Part shown: positions 1 to 8,161 of the stretch, one piece after another
Layout: each line of letters opens with the position of its first letter
How positions within the stretch are numbered: position 1 is the first letter of the stretch
DNA from: Scatosoma sp045660225
GTDB taxonomy: Bacteria; Bacillota; Clostridia; Christensenellales; Borkfalkiaceae
Direction: 5' to 3'
DNA: 25,726 nucleotides
Assembly: GCA_045660225.1 (NCBI GenBank)
Contig: JAZRDK010000115.1
Span: 1 to 25,726, forward strand
The notes under the pieces: model-generated
Seen by the model: the letters and a program-made list of their open reading frames with translations, nothing else
The model's database searches: none
What the model was told of the DNA's origin: nothing
Position numbers and translations under genes: made by a program

Positions 1-4
1 CGAC

Positions 5-178
5 TTATTTTCTTTCGAAACTGTCACAACAGGTACAACTTTCCGCGTCGCAACTGCACGTGTTGCCGACGTGGATTTTGGTAAGCGTACAATAATCGCC
101 TGCACGGTTGTACTTACAGTCGGTTACACCGCAACCGATAGCCGTGTTTACTTGATTGTTTTTTTCGTTCATCATCAT
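5..178 (-). CDS. DUF1540 domain-containing small Cys-rich protein
   Basis: This is a 57-residue protein. It has eight cysteines (C16, C21, C30, C41, C43, C48, C50, C51) arranged as CxVxxCxYN, then a single C, then CxC, and finally CxCCDSF near the end. That pattern is typical of the DUF1540 family of small clostridial proteins, which probably bind a metal through the cysteines; no function is established. The start has three ATG codons in a row. The first is chosen because AAGGAGGA (185-192) lies 7 nt upstream. The gene diverges from rplI, and its downstream side is outside the window. Family assignment is by motif only and fairly sure; the role is unknown. Confidence 0.85.
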   Translation of the reverse strand: MMMNEKNNQVNTAIGCGVTDCKYNRAGDYCTLTKIHVGNTCSCDAESCTCCDSFERK

Positions 179-230
179 AAAAAATCCTCCTTCAAAGGTA
201 AAATCAGTATGCGTAAATATTCAAAGATTA

Positions 231-259
231 TTGACAATTTGAAAAATTTCCTGTACAAT
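231..259 (+). promoter_or_regulatory. Sigma-A promoter of rplI
   Basis: The -35 is TTGACA (231-236) and the -10 is TACAAT (254-259), separated by exactly 17 nt. Transcription should start near 266, leaving a leader of about 40 nt with the ribosome binding site AAGGAG (292-297). A second TTGACA at 277-282 has no matching -10. Confidence 0.8.
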
Positions 260-304
260 ATAAGCGTAAAGAAGTTTTGACAATATTTAGTAAGGAGAAA
301 ACGT

Positions 305-745
305 ATGAAAGTTATCTTAAAAGCGGACGTAAAAGGCACGGGCAAAAAAGGCGACGTCGTAGAAGTTGCAGACGGCTACGGACGTAATTTCCTTATCAAA
401 AAGGGTTTGGCGCAAATCGCAACCGCAAGTAGCGTGCACGAAGCGCAACAAAAGAAGGACGCGCAGGCGTTTCATAAAGCAGAAGAAATTAAAGCGATGA
501 AAGAGCTTGCGTCTAAATTGGACGGCAGTAAGGTTTCGGTAAAAATCAAGACGGGCGAAAACGGTAAAGTTTTCGGTAGCGTAACCTCCGCGCACGTTTC
601 TTCCGCGCTTAACGAAATGGGTTATGACGTGGACAAAAAGAAAATTAAGATGGACTCCGTAAAAACGCTTGGTTCGTTGCAGGCGGAAATCCGTTTAATG
701 GAAAACGTTTCGGCAAAAATTACCGTTTCGGTTGAGGCACTTTAA
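305..745 (+). CDS. rplI: 50S ribosomal protein L9
   Basis: A protein of the large ribosomal subunit that binds 23S rRNA. The 146-residue length is normal. The N-terminal RNA-binding domain begins MKVILKADVKGTGKKG and contains GYGRNFLIKKGLA (about residues 25-37), the L9 signature. A Lys/Glu/Ala-rich connecting helix follows (about 45-75), then the C-terminal domain. The start has AAGGAG 7 nt upstream. The usual partners (rpsF, ssb, rpsR, dnaB) are not adjacent in this window. The YitT-family gene follows after 16 nt and is probably cotranscribed. Confidence 0.97.
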   Translation: MKVILKADVKGTGKKGDVVEVADGYGRNFLIKKGLAQIATASSVHEAQQKKDAQAFHKAEEIKAMKELASKLDGSKVSVKIKTGENGKVFGSVTSAHVSSALNEMGYDVDKKKIKMDSVKTLGSLQAEIRLMENVSAKITVSVEAL

Positions 746-761
746 TTAGGTATATATAAAT

Positions 762-1781
762 ATGGAAGAAAAACAAACCGCAACAAAGGAAGAAACGGGG
801 CACGTACTTCCACCGAAAATTACGAAAGAGAATATCGCGCCTGACGCCGGCACGAAAAAAGCGCTTGTTATGCAATGGACAAGGGCTGTGCTTTACACGC
901 TTTTGTCTTCGCTTTTGGTTGCCATTGCCGCGTATTCGCTGATTACGCCCAACAACTTCACCGTCGGTGGCGCAAGCGGTATTGCCATTTTGCTCAACGT
1001 CGCGTCGGAAGGCAGAATTCAACAAAGTATCATCGTGCTTTGTATCAATCTCCCCTTGGTTATTTTGTCCTTCTTCTTCGTCAAGAAACGGTTTGCCATT
1101 TTGACTGCCATCAACATCGGCGGTCAGTCGCTTTGGCTGTTTATTATCGAACAGGCGTTTGAGAATTTCCGTATCGTCTTCCCCGGTGGCGAAGCGGCGA
1201 AAATCTTCGCGGCGATTGCCGCAGGTATTTGTATCGGCGTCGCGCTTGTCCTTGCGTTTAAGGTGGGCGGAAGTACGGGCGGTGCGGATATTCTTGCCGT
1301 CATTATCCAAAAGAAATTTGCCGCAACCAGCATCGCCTGGATGTTGTTTATCATCAACTGCGTTATCATCGGCTCGTCTGTGTTCGTCTTCAACGTCCGT
1401 GACGAGTTTGGCGCACTTGACTTTGGGGCAACCCTTCTTCCTATCGCCCTGTCCGCGTTTGAATCGTATATCGAAAGCAGGACGAACGAAGCGATGACCA
1501 ACGGTTTCCAGTCGGCAATCGAGTTTAGAATTATCACCGACAAGCCCGAAGAAATGTCCGTTGCGCTGATGCACGAATTAAGCCGTGGCGTTACCGCCGT
1601 ACCTGCGACGGGTATGTACACGAAGATTGCGCGCACGATGTTGGTATGCGTCGTAAGTCGCCGTCAAGTCGCGACGCTTAGACGTATTATGAAGTCTGTC
1701 GACCCCGAATCTTTTGCCGTTATGTCGAAGGTTTCCCAGGTTTTAGGGCTTGGTTTTTATACGGACGACAACATCGCCTAA
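762..1781 (+). CDS. YitT family membrane protein with DUF2179 domain
   Basis: This is a 339-residue integral membrane protein of the YitT family. The N-terminal ~35 residues are polar. Five to six hydrophobic segments follow (about residues 36-230), with the family signature around PNNFTVGGASGIAILL and a second Gly-rich stretch, FKVGGSTGGADILA. The C-terminal ~80 residues form the soluble DUF2179 domain (from about EFRIITDKPEEM to the end, including the GVTAVPATGMYT region). The family is common in Bacillota; its transported substrate is unknown. The ribosome binding site is weak (only TTAGG before the ATG), so expression may depend on translation of rplI 16 nt upstream. An intrinsic terminator follows. 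Confidence 0.9.
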   Translation: MEEKQTATKEETGHVLPPKITKENIAPDAGTKKALVMQWTRAVLYTLLSSLLVAIAAYSLITPNNFTVGGASGIAILLNVASEGRIQQSIIVLCINLPLVILSFFFVKKRFAILTAINIGGQSLWLFIIEQAFENFRIVFPGGEAAKIFAAIAAGICIGVALVLAFKVGGSTGGADILAVIIQKKFAATSIAWMLFIINCVIIGSSVFVFNVRDEFGALDFGATLLPIALSAFESYIESRTNEAMTNGFQSAIEFRIITDKPEEMSVALMHELSRGVTAVPATGMYTKIARTMLVCVVSRRQVATLRRIMKSVDPESFAVMSKVSQVLGLGFYTDDNIA

Positions 1782-1850
1782 TCCCCTTTATTCGACTGGG
1801 TTTGCGCGATTTTTCACGCCAAACCAAAAAAAATTGTTTTTATACGCAAA

Positions 1851-1898
1851 AAACGCGAAAAAACCTTTATTTTTCTAGGTTTTTTCGTGTTTTTTTTC
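1851..1898 (+). terminator. Intrinsic terminator of the rplI-yitT unit
   Basis: The left arm 1853-1866 (ACGCGAAAAAACCT) pairs with 1877-1890 (AGGTTTTTTCGTGT) as 14 bp including one G-U. The loop is 10 nt and a T-run continues to 1898. Confidence 0.85.
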
Positions 1899-1908
1899 GT
1901 TTTAGGTA

Positions 1909-1937
1909 TTGACAAAGCGCCCCTTATCCTTTATAAT
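1909..1937 (+). promoter_or_regulatory. Consensus sigma-A promoter of the HU gene
   Basis: A perfect TTGACA (1909-1914) and a perfect TATAAT (1932-1937) are separated by 17 nt. This is the strongest promoter in the window and fits the high demand for HU. It lies directly after the terminator of the preceding unit. Confidence 0.9.
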
Positions 1938-1993
1938 AAAAGTACTTAAAGATTTGCGTTTTTAAGAAATTAGTAAAAGGGGATTTAACTCAT

Positions 1994-2269
1994 ATGAACA
2001 AAGGCGAATTGATTAAAGCAGTAGCAGAAAAAGCAGGTTTCTCGCAGAAAGACGCAGCAGCGGCTTACGACGCTTTCGTAGCAGTCGTTACCGACGCTCT
2101 TAAAGCAGGCGACAAAGTACAGCTCGTTGGTTTTGGTACGTTCGAAGTAAAGGACGTTGCAGCGAAGACGGGTATCAACCCTCAGACCGGCGCGGCAGTT
2201 GAAATCGCAGCTTGCAAGAAACCCGTTATGAAATTCGGTAAAGCTTATAAAGATATCATCAACGCTTAA
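1994..2269 (+). CDS. hup: HU family DNA-binding protein
   Basis: A nucleoid-associated protein that bends DNA as a dimer. The 91 residues match the usual length of about 90. It starts MNKGELIKAVAEKAGFS and has the GFGTFEV turn (about residues 46-52). The beta-arm holds GINPQTG with the DNA-intercalating proline, and the end is KKPVMKFGKAYKD, all standard HU features. The conserved arm arginine (RNPQTG) is replaced by GINPQTG. The gene is monocistronic, with a consensus promoter, the ribosome binding site AAAAGGGG (1975-1982) and a strong terminator after it. Confidence 0.97.
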   Translation: MNKGELIKAVAEKAGFSQKDAAAAYDAFVAVVTDALKAGDKVQLVGFGTFEVKDVAAKTGINPQTGAAVEIAACKKPVMKFGKAYKDIINA

Positions 2270-2281
2270 CTTGTATGAAAT

Positions 2282-2311
2282 AAAACCCGAGGCAATCGCC
2301 TCGGGTTTTTT
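2282..2311. terminator. Bidirectional terminator between hup and trpS
   Basis: The stem CCCGAGGC (2286-2293) pairs perfectly with GCCTCGGG (2298-2305) around a 4-nt loop. A-runs on the left and T-runs on the right extend the stem and give a T-tract in both directions. It sits between the convergent ends of hup and trpS. Confidence 0.92.
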
Positions 2312-2321
2312 CTTTGTCTTT

Positions 2322-3368
2322 TTACGCTTTGAAATAATCGATTTTCATTGCTTTCTTGACTTCCGCCAAAGTTTCGCCTGCAACTTCTCTCGCTTTTTCA
2401 CTGCCCTTTCTAAGCATTTCCCAAACCGCAGGAAGGTCGCCTGCAAGCGTTTCTCTTCTCGCGCGAATCGGCTCTAACGTTTCTTGCATAACCGCGTTTA
2501 AGAACTTCTTCACTTTCATATCGCCCAAACCACCGCGTTCGTAATGCGCCTTCAATTCCGCCAAATTTGCGTATTCGGGAAGGTACGTTTTGAAATGTTC
2601 GTCCGTGGAGAACGCTTCCAAATAAATGAACGTGGGGTTGTTTTGCGTGTCGCCGGGGTCGGTTACTTTGATGTGGTTAGGGTCGGTGTACATACCCATA
2701 ACCTTACGCTTAATTTCGTCCGCGCTGTCCGAAAGATAGATACAGTTGCCAAGCGATTTGCTCATCTTCGCCATACCGTCCGTACCAGGCAAACGCAAGC
2801 ACGCCTTGTTTTCGGGTAAAACTGCCTTCGGTTCTACCAACGTTTCGCCGTACAAACCGTTGAAACTTCTCACGATTTCGCGCGCCTGTTCAAGCATCGG
2901 CAACTGGTCTTCGCCAACGGGCACAGTCGTCGCCTTAAACGCCGTGATATCCGCCGTCTGCGAAACGGGATAGGTCAAAAATCCCATAGGAATCGAGTTT
3001 TCAAACTTGCGCAATTTAAGCTCGGTTTTAACAGTCGGATTTCTTTCCAACCTTGATAGCGTAACAAGGTTCATATAATAGAACGTGAGTTCAGTCAACT
3101 GTTCGACGTGCGATTGCACGAAAATCGTCGACTTTTCAGGGTCGAGTCCGCAAGCCAAATAGTCCAGCGCAACTTCCGTAATGTTTGCGCGCACCTTGTC
3201 GGGGTTGTCGAAATTGTCAGTAAGCGCCTGCGCGTCGGCAATCATGACGTAAATTTTGTCAAATTCACCGCTGTTTTGCAATTCCACACGGCGACGGAGC
3301 GAGCCTACGTAATGTCCGATATGCAATTTCCCCGTGGGTCTATCGCCCGTTAAAATAATTTTTTTCAT
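2322..3368 (-). CDS. trpS: Tryptophan--tRNA ligase
   Basis: A class I aminoacyl-tRNA synthetase that charges tRNA-Trp. The chosen start gives 348 residues. The N-terminus reads MKKIILTGDRPTGKLHIGH, with the exact HIGH motif at residues 16-19. KMSKS lies near residues 202-206 in GMAKMSKSLGN. The frame stays open upstream to 3512, but that stretch is a Lys-rich product of A-tracts with no family similarity. The ATG at 3368 fits the family N-terminus and has purine-rich GGGAAGGGAAAGG just upstream. I see no T-box leader. It lies 220 nt downstream of pyrE on the same strand with no clear terminator between, so readthrough from the pyr operon is possible. Confidence 0.96.
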   Translation of the reverse strand: MKKIILTGDRPTGKLHIGHYVGSLRRRVELQNSGEFDKIYVMIADAQALTDNFDNPDKVRANITEVALDYLACGLDPEKSTIFVQSHVEQLTELTFYYMNLVTLSRLERNPTVKTELKLRKFENSIPMGFLTYPVSQTADITAFKATTVPVGEDQLPMLEQAREIVRSFNGLYGETLVEPKAVLPENKACLRLPGTDGMAKMSKSLGNCIYLSDSADEIKRKVMGMYTDPNHIKVTDPGDTQNNPTFIYLEAFSTDEHFKTYLPEYANLAELKAHYERGGLGDMKVKKFLNAVMQETLEPIRARRETLAGDLPAVWEMLRKGSEKAREVAGETLAEVKKAMKIDYFKA

Positions 3369-3439
3369 ATCCTTTCCCTTCCCCTGCTTTTTGGCAGGAT
3401 TTTTTACATACTTTTTCTTTTTTTTCGCATACTTACGGT

Positions 3440-3604
3440 ATGAAACGAAATACGGTTTTTTTGACGGCTTTTTTCTTCTTTTGCGCCATCGTTTTGTGGT
3501 TTGCAAGCACACACGTCCTTGACGAACGCAGTTCCGCGCGCCATTTTACGCCACAGCGTATCGAACGGAACGCGCCGAAAAAACCGCCTTATTTTGCGCC
3601 GTAG
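3440..3604 (+). CDS. Possible small single-pass membrane protein (54 aa)
   Basis: An open frame from ATG to TAG encodes 54 residues. It begins MKRNTVFLTAFFFFCAIVLW, a basic start followed by a hydrophobic segment of about 18 residues, and has a polar Pro/Arg-rich tail ending KKPPYFAP. This has the layout of a membrane-anchored micropeptide. It fills most of the otherwise empty 220-nt gap between trpS and pyrE, on the opposite strand, and overlaps the last 16 nt of pyrE. There is no Shine-Dalgarno sequence. CATACT (3428-3433) lies 6 nt before the ATG, so a leaderless transcript is conceivable. The T-rich DNA could also give a hydrophobic frame by chance. Confidence 0.3.
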   Translation: MKRNTVFLTAFFFFCAIVLWFASTHVLDERSSARHFTPQRIERNAPKKPPYFAP

Positions 3605-4251
3605 GTATTGCGGTATTTGTACATCGCGGGCAGGTGTTCTTTGCCGTCTACGACGCCCTTTTCAATCGCGGAAATAATGTCGTCCATCGTCACGACAGAG
3701 TAAACGTCGATGCCAAATTCCTTCTTTGCTTCGGCAACCGCGGACAAATCGCTGGTCAAGCCCTTTTCCATACGGTCAACGGAAATTACCATACCGACGA
3801 CCTGCACTTTTGCCGTCGCTTCCAGCTTAGGCAAAATTTCGCGAAGCGCTTTGCCCGACGTCATAACGTCTTCGATAATGACGACTTTTTCGCCATCCAC
3901 AAGCTGTTTACCGACGAACATACCGCCTTCGCCGTGGTCTTTTACTTCCTTCCTGTCAAAGCAGTAATTGACTTCTTTTTCGTACTTATTGTAAAGCGCA
4001 ACCGCCGTCGCAACGGACAGGGGAATCCCCTTATACGCAGGCCCGACAAGCGTTTCCGCGTCTAAGCCGTTTTCTTTAATGCAGGTTGCGTAATATTCGC
4101 CAAGTTTTGCAAGTTGTTTACCCGTCTTATAATTGCCCGTATTGATGAAATAGGGTGCAAGACGACCGCTCTTTAAGGTAAATTCGCCAAATTTCAATAC
4201 GCCGTTGTCGACCATGAAACGAATAAATTGTTCTTTGTAGGTGTATTCCAT
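3589..4251 (-). CDS. pyrE: Orotate phosphoribosyltransferase
   Basis: Converts orotate and PRPP to orotidine 5'-phosphate, the fifth step of UMP synthesis. It has 220 residues. The type I phosphoribosyltransferase PRPP loop VVIIEDVMTSGKAL lies near residues 123-136, and the N-terminal FGEFTLKSGRLAPYFINTG is typical of OPRTase. It is the last gene of the pyr operon, 11 nt after pyrD. Its ribosome binding site AAGGAG (4259-4264) overlaps the pyrD stop codon, which suggests translational coupling. No convincing terminator follows it. Confidence 0.96.
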   Translation of the reverse strand: MEYTYKEQFIRFMVDNGVLKFGEFTLKSGRLAPYFINTGNYKTGKQLAKLGEYYATCIKENGLDAETLVGPAYKGIPLSVATAVALYNKYEKEVNYCFDRKEVKDHGEGGMFVGKQLVDGEKVVIIEDVMTSGKALREILPKLEATAKVQVVGMVISVDRMEKGLTSDLSAVAEAKKEFGIDVYSVVTMDDIISAIEKGVVDGKEHLPAMYKYRNTYGAK

Positions 4252-4262
4252 CGTTATTCTCC

Positions 4263-5177
4263 TTAACCGTTCAGTTGTAACGTACCCGTCAATTCGGACA
4301 CGTTTACCACGCCGTGTCTATCACACCAAGCGTTTAATCCGTCGATAATTTTCGGCATAGCGTACGGGTCGGTAAAGTTCGCCGTACCAACCTGCACCGC
4401 AACCGCGCCTGCCATCAAAAATTCGATGGCGTCTTCCGCGCAAGTAATCCCGCCCATACCGATGACGGGGATTTTAACCGCCTGCGACGCTTCGTACGTC
4501 ATACGCACCGCGATAGGTTTCACGCCTGCGCCCGATACACCGCCCGTGTTGTTGGCGATAATCGGACGACGTCTTTCGATATCGATTGCCATACCCGTCA
4601 GCGTGTTAATCAGCGAAATACAGTCCGCACCGCCACGCTCTGCCGCGCGCGCGTTGCTCGCTATACTTTCTACGTTGGGGGAAAGTTTGACAATGAGCGG
4701 TGTCTTTTTCAACGAACGTTTTGCGTGCGCCGTTACTTCTTCCACCGTTTCCGGCTTGATACCAAACGCCATACCACCGCTTTTTACGTTGGGGCAGGAA
4801 ATGTTGAGTTCTATCATATCAACCAAGCCGTCCAGCTTTGCCGTAATCTTTTCATAATCTTCCAAAGTCTTGCCGGCGACGTTGGCGATGACTTTCGTGC
4901 CCGTGCTCTTAAGCCACTCTAAATCGTTTTCGATAAAGTGGTCTACGCCGGGGTTTTGCAAGCCAACCGCGTTCAAAATTACACCGCGCGATTCCGCGAT
5001 ACGGGGTACGGGGTTGCCAAGGCGCGGTTCTAACGTCAAACCTTTCGTCGACACACCGCCGATTTTACCGATGTCGTACAGTTCGTGAAATTCACGCCCG
5101 AACCCGTACGTACCAGATGCGGAAATGACGGGGTTGTTAAAAGAAACGCCACAAATATTTACCGATAAATTTGCCAT
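4263..5177 (-). CDS. pyrD: Dihydroorotate dehydrogenase, class 1B catalytic subunit
   Basis: Oxidises dihydroorotate to orotate using FMN. The class 1B form works as a heterotetramer with PyrK and passes electrons to NAD+. It has 304 residues. N-terminal SASGTYGFGREF and the motif NISCPNVKSGGMAFG (about residues 125-139) are visible; the latter carries the cysteine that acts as active-site base in class 1 enzymes. The C-terminal half has the FMN phosphate-binding elements GMGGI and MAGAVAVQVGTA. PyrK is encoded directly upstream with a 12-nt gap, which confirms class 1B. Confidence 0.96.
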   Translation of the reverse strand: MANLSVNICGVSFNNPVISASGTYGFGREFHELYDIGKIGGVSTKGLTLEPRLGNPVPRIAESRGVILNAVGLQNPGVDHFIENDLEWLKSTGTKVIANVAGKTLEDYEKITAKLDGLVDMIELNISCPNVKSGGMAFGIKPETVEEVTAHAKRSLKKTPLIVKLSPNVESIASNARAAERGGADCISLINTLTGMAIDIERRRPIIANNTGGVSGAGVKPIAVRMTYEASQAVKIPVIGMGGITCAEDAIEFLMAGAVAVQVGTANFTDPYAMPKIIDGLNAWCDRHGVVNVSELTGTLQLNG

Positions 5178-5189
5178 ATTCTCTCCCCC

Positions 5190-5945
5190 TTAAAGCGTAA
5201 CGTCTTTCGCGTTGAACACGGGTCCGTCCTTGCACACGCGCGCTTTCTTGCCGTCCGTTTTGTCGCATACGCAAACAAGGCAAGCGCCGATGCCACAGCC
5301 CATACGTTCTTCCAAAGACACGAAACAGTTCAAGTTTTCTCTTTCCACAACCGCTTTCAACGCGCGGAGCATAGGCGTAGGTCCGCAAGCAAGCACGACG
5401 TCGGGGCGGTTGCCTTTTTGCAGGTCTTGTTCAAACGCCTGCACCGCGTTCATTTTCTCGCCGTAACTGCCGTCGTCGGTAACGCCAACAAAGCGCGTGG
5501 CTTTCTTAAACTCTTCCACACCGCAAACGGCGTCCTTATTTCTATACCCAATGTACGCGGAAATGATTTTTTCGCCGTAATACGCGCGGAGCACGGAAAT
5601 CAGCGGGAATACGCCCACGCCACCGCCAACCAGCGCGATTTTCTTTTCGTCGTCTTCGACGAAGAAACCGTTTCCAAGTGGCATAAGCACGTTTAACTTC
5701 GTACCTGCCCCCATCTCTTTGAGCGCCTTCGTGCCTTCGCCTTTGATTTGGTAGCAGAAAGTAACTTCCCTGCCCTCCGTTTTACAAATGGCAATCGGAC
5801 GGCGCAAAAGATGCGTTCCGCCAACCGCAATATCACCGAATTGACCAGGGCGGACTTTTACGTCTTCGTCCAGCAAAAAAGTGACTGCGTACACGTTTTC
5901 GGCTATTTTTTCGTTTTTAACGATTGTTGCAAGATAATCTTTCAT
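5190..5945 (-). CDS. pyrK: Dihydroorotate dehydrogenase electron transfer subunit
   Basis: The FAD and [2Fe-2S] subunit that links PyrD to NAD+. It has 251 residues. The FAD-binding domain contains LLRRPIAI (about residues 47-54), and the NAD-binding segment contains ALVGGGVGVFPL (about 107-118). The iron-sulfur ligands are in ERMGCGIGACLVCVC (about 214-228) plus a later cysteine in ARVCKDGPVF, giving the usual four-Cys pattern. It lies between pyrF and pyrD with 12-nt gaps on both sides. Confidence 0.96.
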   Translation of the reverse strand: MKDYLATIVKNEKIAENVYAVTFLLDEDVKVRPGQFGDIAVGGTHLLRRPIAICKTEGREVTFCYQIKGEGTKALKEMGAGTKLNVLMPLGNGFFVEDDEKKIALVGGGVGVFPLISVLRAYYGEKIISAYIGYRNKDAVCGVEEFKKATRFVGVTDDGSYGEKMNAVQAFEQDLQKGNRPDVVLACGPTPMLRALKAVVERENLNCFVSLEERMGCGIGACLVCVCDKTDGKKARVCKDGPVFNAKDVTL

Positions 5946-5957
5946 CGTAATCCCTTT

Positions 5958-6866
5958 TTATCTTCCCATCTTGCCGATAACGCCCGACAAGTCTTTTTGC
6001 ATCGCAATCGACGCCTGACGCGCCGCTTCGTAGTACGTACCGCCGTTTTTCTTGTACGCGCACAAAATCCCGCGCGAGTTGTTGACGACGCCACCCAAAC
6101 CGTCTGCGCCGAAACAGCTTTTCAGCATTTCCGCGTTTCCGCCCTGCGCGCCGTAGCCGGGGATTAAGAAGAAGGTGTGGGGAAGGACTTTTCTAAGGCG
6201 TTCCGCTTCCGTAGGGTGTGTTGCGCCGACCACCGCGCCCACCGCGGAATAGCCGTATTTACCCACCGTGCTTTCGCCCCATTTTTCCACCAAACCACCC
6301 ACGTATTCGTACATAGGCATACCGTTGTCCAAAACAAGGTTTTGAATTTCCGCACCCGAAGGGTTGGACGTTTTTACAAGCACGAAGATACCCTTATCCC
6401 CTTTCACGCACTCGTCCACGAAAGGCGCGATACCGTCCGTACCCAAATATCCGTTTACCGTTACGTAATCGGAAGGGAAAGCGCGCATCGCCTTGTCGTT
6501 GACGGACGTTTCGCCAAGGAAGGTTTTCGCATAACAGGACGCCGTCGAGCCGATGTCGTTACGCTTTGCGTCCGCAATGACGATTAAGTCTTTTTCCGTC
6601 GCGTATTTCAGCGTTTCTTCGTACGCCTTCATCCCAGCGACACCGTACATTTCATAGTACGCGATTTGCACCTTCACGGAAGGCACTACGTCGTACACGC
6701 TGTCGATGACTTTCTTGTTGAATTCAACGACGCGTTCCGCAACCCCTTCAAACGTGCTGACGCCAGCTTTCATTTCGTCGGGGAGATAGTCGAACAACGT
6801 ATCCAAACCAACGCAGGTGGGGTTTTGCATATCGATAATTTTTTCTATAAGCTTGTCCGTAATCAT
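5958..6866 (-). CDS. pyrF: Orotidine 5'-phosphate decarboxylase (longer, type 2 form)
   Basis: Decarboxylates OMP to UMP, the final step. It has 302 residues, against about 240 for the short Bacillus form, and matches the longer type 2 subfamily. The signature DAKRNDIGSTA carries the catalytic Lys and Asp residues (about residues 97-107). FVLVKTSNPSGAEIQ and the C-terminal LIPGYGAQGG also fit type 2. It is the third gene of the operon, 12 nt after pyrC. Confidence 0.95.
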   Translation of the reverse strand: MITDKLIEKIIDMQNPTCVGLDTLFDYLPDEMKAGVSTFEGVAERVVEFNKKVIDSVYDVVPSVKVQIAYYEMYGVAGMKAYEETLKYATEKDLIVIADAKRNDIGSTASCYAKTFLGETSVNDKAMRAFPSDYVTVNGYLGTDGIAPFVDECVKGDKGIFVLVKTSNPSGAEIQNLVLDNGMPMYEYVGGLVEKWGESTVGKYGYSAVGAVVGATHPTEAERLRKVLPHTFFLIPGYGAQGGNAEMLKSCFGADGLGGVVNNSRGILCAYKKNGGTYYEAARQASIAMQKDLSGVIGKMGR

Positions 6867-6878
6867 ACTTACGCTCCT

Positions 6879-8141
6879 TTATGCTTCGTACTTGATTTCG
6901 CCGTCGACGATGGTGTATTTCACCGCGCCGAACAGTTCGTAACCGCCGAAGGGACTGTTCTTGCCCTTGCTGACGAATTTTTCCGGCTCAACCGTCCATT
7001 TTTCGTCCAAATCGGCAATCATAACGTCCGCAACCGAGCCTTCCTTAATTTCGCCACCGTCAAGGTTCAAAATTTCCGCAGGCGCATACGCCATCTTGTA
7101 TGCAAGCTGGGGCAAAGTCAAAACGCCCGTCTTGTGCAGGTAGGTAATGGCAAACCCAAACGACGTTTCAATACCGCTGATACCAAACGCAGCCAGGTTG
7201 TATTCCACGTTTTTGTCGTTGACGTGGTGGGGGGCGTGGTCGGTAACGATACAATCAAGCGTACCGTCCTTCAAGCCTTCCAAAATCGCCTGTCTGTCGA
7301 TTTCTTCGCGAATCGGGGGATTGACTTTCGTATTCGTGTCAAAAGAGCGAATCACGTCGTCCGTCACCGAGAAGTAATGCGGGCACGTTTCCGCCGTAAC
7401 CTTTACGCCTGCCTGTTTCGCGTTTCTAATCAAGCGCACGCCACTGTGCGTGGAAACGTGGCAAATGTGCACGGGCACGTCCAAACTTTCTGCAAGCGCG
7501 ATGTCGCGCGCAATGAAAATGTCTTCTGCGGAACGGGGAATCCCTTTCAAGCCTGCAATCGTAGAACTTAACCCTTCGTTGCAAACACCGCCGTCCACCA
7601 AATCCTTGTCTTCGCAATGGCAAAGACACTTGATATTAAATCCGCTTGCGTATTCCATGGCAAGGTACATAAGTCGCGAATTCTTTACGGACACGCCGTC
7701 GTCGGAAATTGCCACCGCGCCTGCCTTTTTCATTTCGCCGATTTCCGCAAGCTGTTCCCCTTTCGAGCCTTTCGTAATCGCGCCGATGGGATGTACTTTA
7801 CAAAGATTGACTTCGTTGGCTTTGTGCTTGATATAACTGACGACGACTTTGTTGTCTGCAATCGGGTTTGTGTTCGGCATACAACAAATTTGCGTAAAAC
7901 CGCCTTTTATCGCCGCCTTCGAACCGCTTTCAATGTCTTCTTTGTGTTCATAACCAGGGTCGCGAAGGTGCACGTGCATATCGATAAGACCGGGGAAAAC
8001 GTGTTTGCCCGTCGCATCGATTTCTTGGCTGCCGTCCGCAGGAATATTTTCCGCGATTTTTACGATTTTGCCACCTTCAATCAAGACGTCTTTTTTTACC
8101 ACTTCGTCCTTTAATACTACATTGCCGTTTCTGATAATCAT
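6879..8141 (-). CDS. pyrC: Dihydroorotase
   Basis: A zinc amidohydrolase that cyclises N-carbamoyl-aspartate to dihydroorotate. The 420 residues match the class I, Bacillus-like form. The metal-binding HxH is in GLIDMHVHLRDPGYEHKED (about residues 54-72). Later histidines are in CLCHCEDKD, ICHVST and CPHYFSV, and the catalytic Asp is in CIVTDHAPHH (about residues 306-315). The C-terminal EGSVADVMIAD is typical of amidohydrolases. It lies 20 nt after pyrB. Confidence 0.96.
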   Translation of the reverse strand: MIIRNGNVVLKDEVVKKDVLIEGGKIVKIAENIPADGSQEIDATGKHVFPGLIDMHVHLRDPGYEHKEDIESGSKAAIKGGFTQICCMPNTNPIADNKVVVSYIKHKANEVNLCKVHPIGAITKGSKGEQLAEIGEMKKAGAVAISDDGVSVKNSRLMYLAMEYASGFNIKCLCHCEDKDLVDGGVCNEGLSSTIAGLKGIPRSAEDIFIARDIALAESLDVPVHICHVSTHSGVRLIRNAKQAGVKVTAETCPHYFSVTDDVIRSFDTNTKVNPPIREEIDRQAILEGLKDGTLDCIVTDHAPHHVNDKNVEYNLAAFGISGIETSFGFAITYLHKTGVLTLPQLAYKMAYAPAEILNLDGGEIKEGSVADVMIADLDEKWTVEPEKFVSKGKNSPFGGYELFGAVKYTIVDGEIKYEA

Positions 8142-8161
8142 AATCCGTTTTCTCCCCTTCT

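Noticed and set aside
720..1574. A 284-residue minus-strand frame opposite the YitT-family gene
   Set aside because: Antisense shadow of a conserved membrane protein; charged, low-similarity product and no ribosome binding site.
1801..1826. Inverted repeat GTTTG...CAAAC after the YitT-family gene
   Set aside because: Only 5 bp pair without mismatches; the better terminator is at 1851-1898.
3383..3407. Terminator-like hairpin CCTGC-TTTTTG-GCAGG followed by ATTTTTT on the plus strand
   Set aside because: The stem is only 5 bp and there is no plus-strand gene ending there; it lies in the trpS leader on the other strand.
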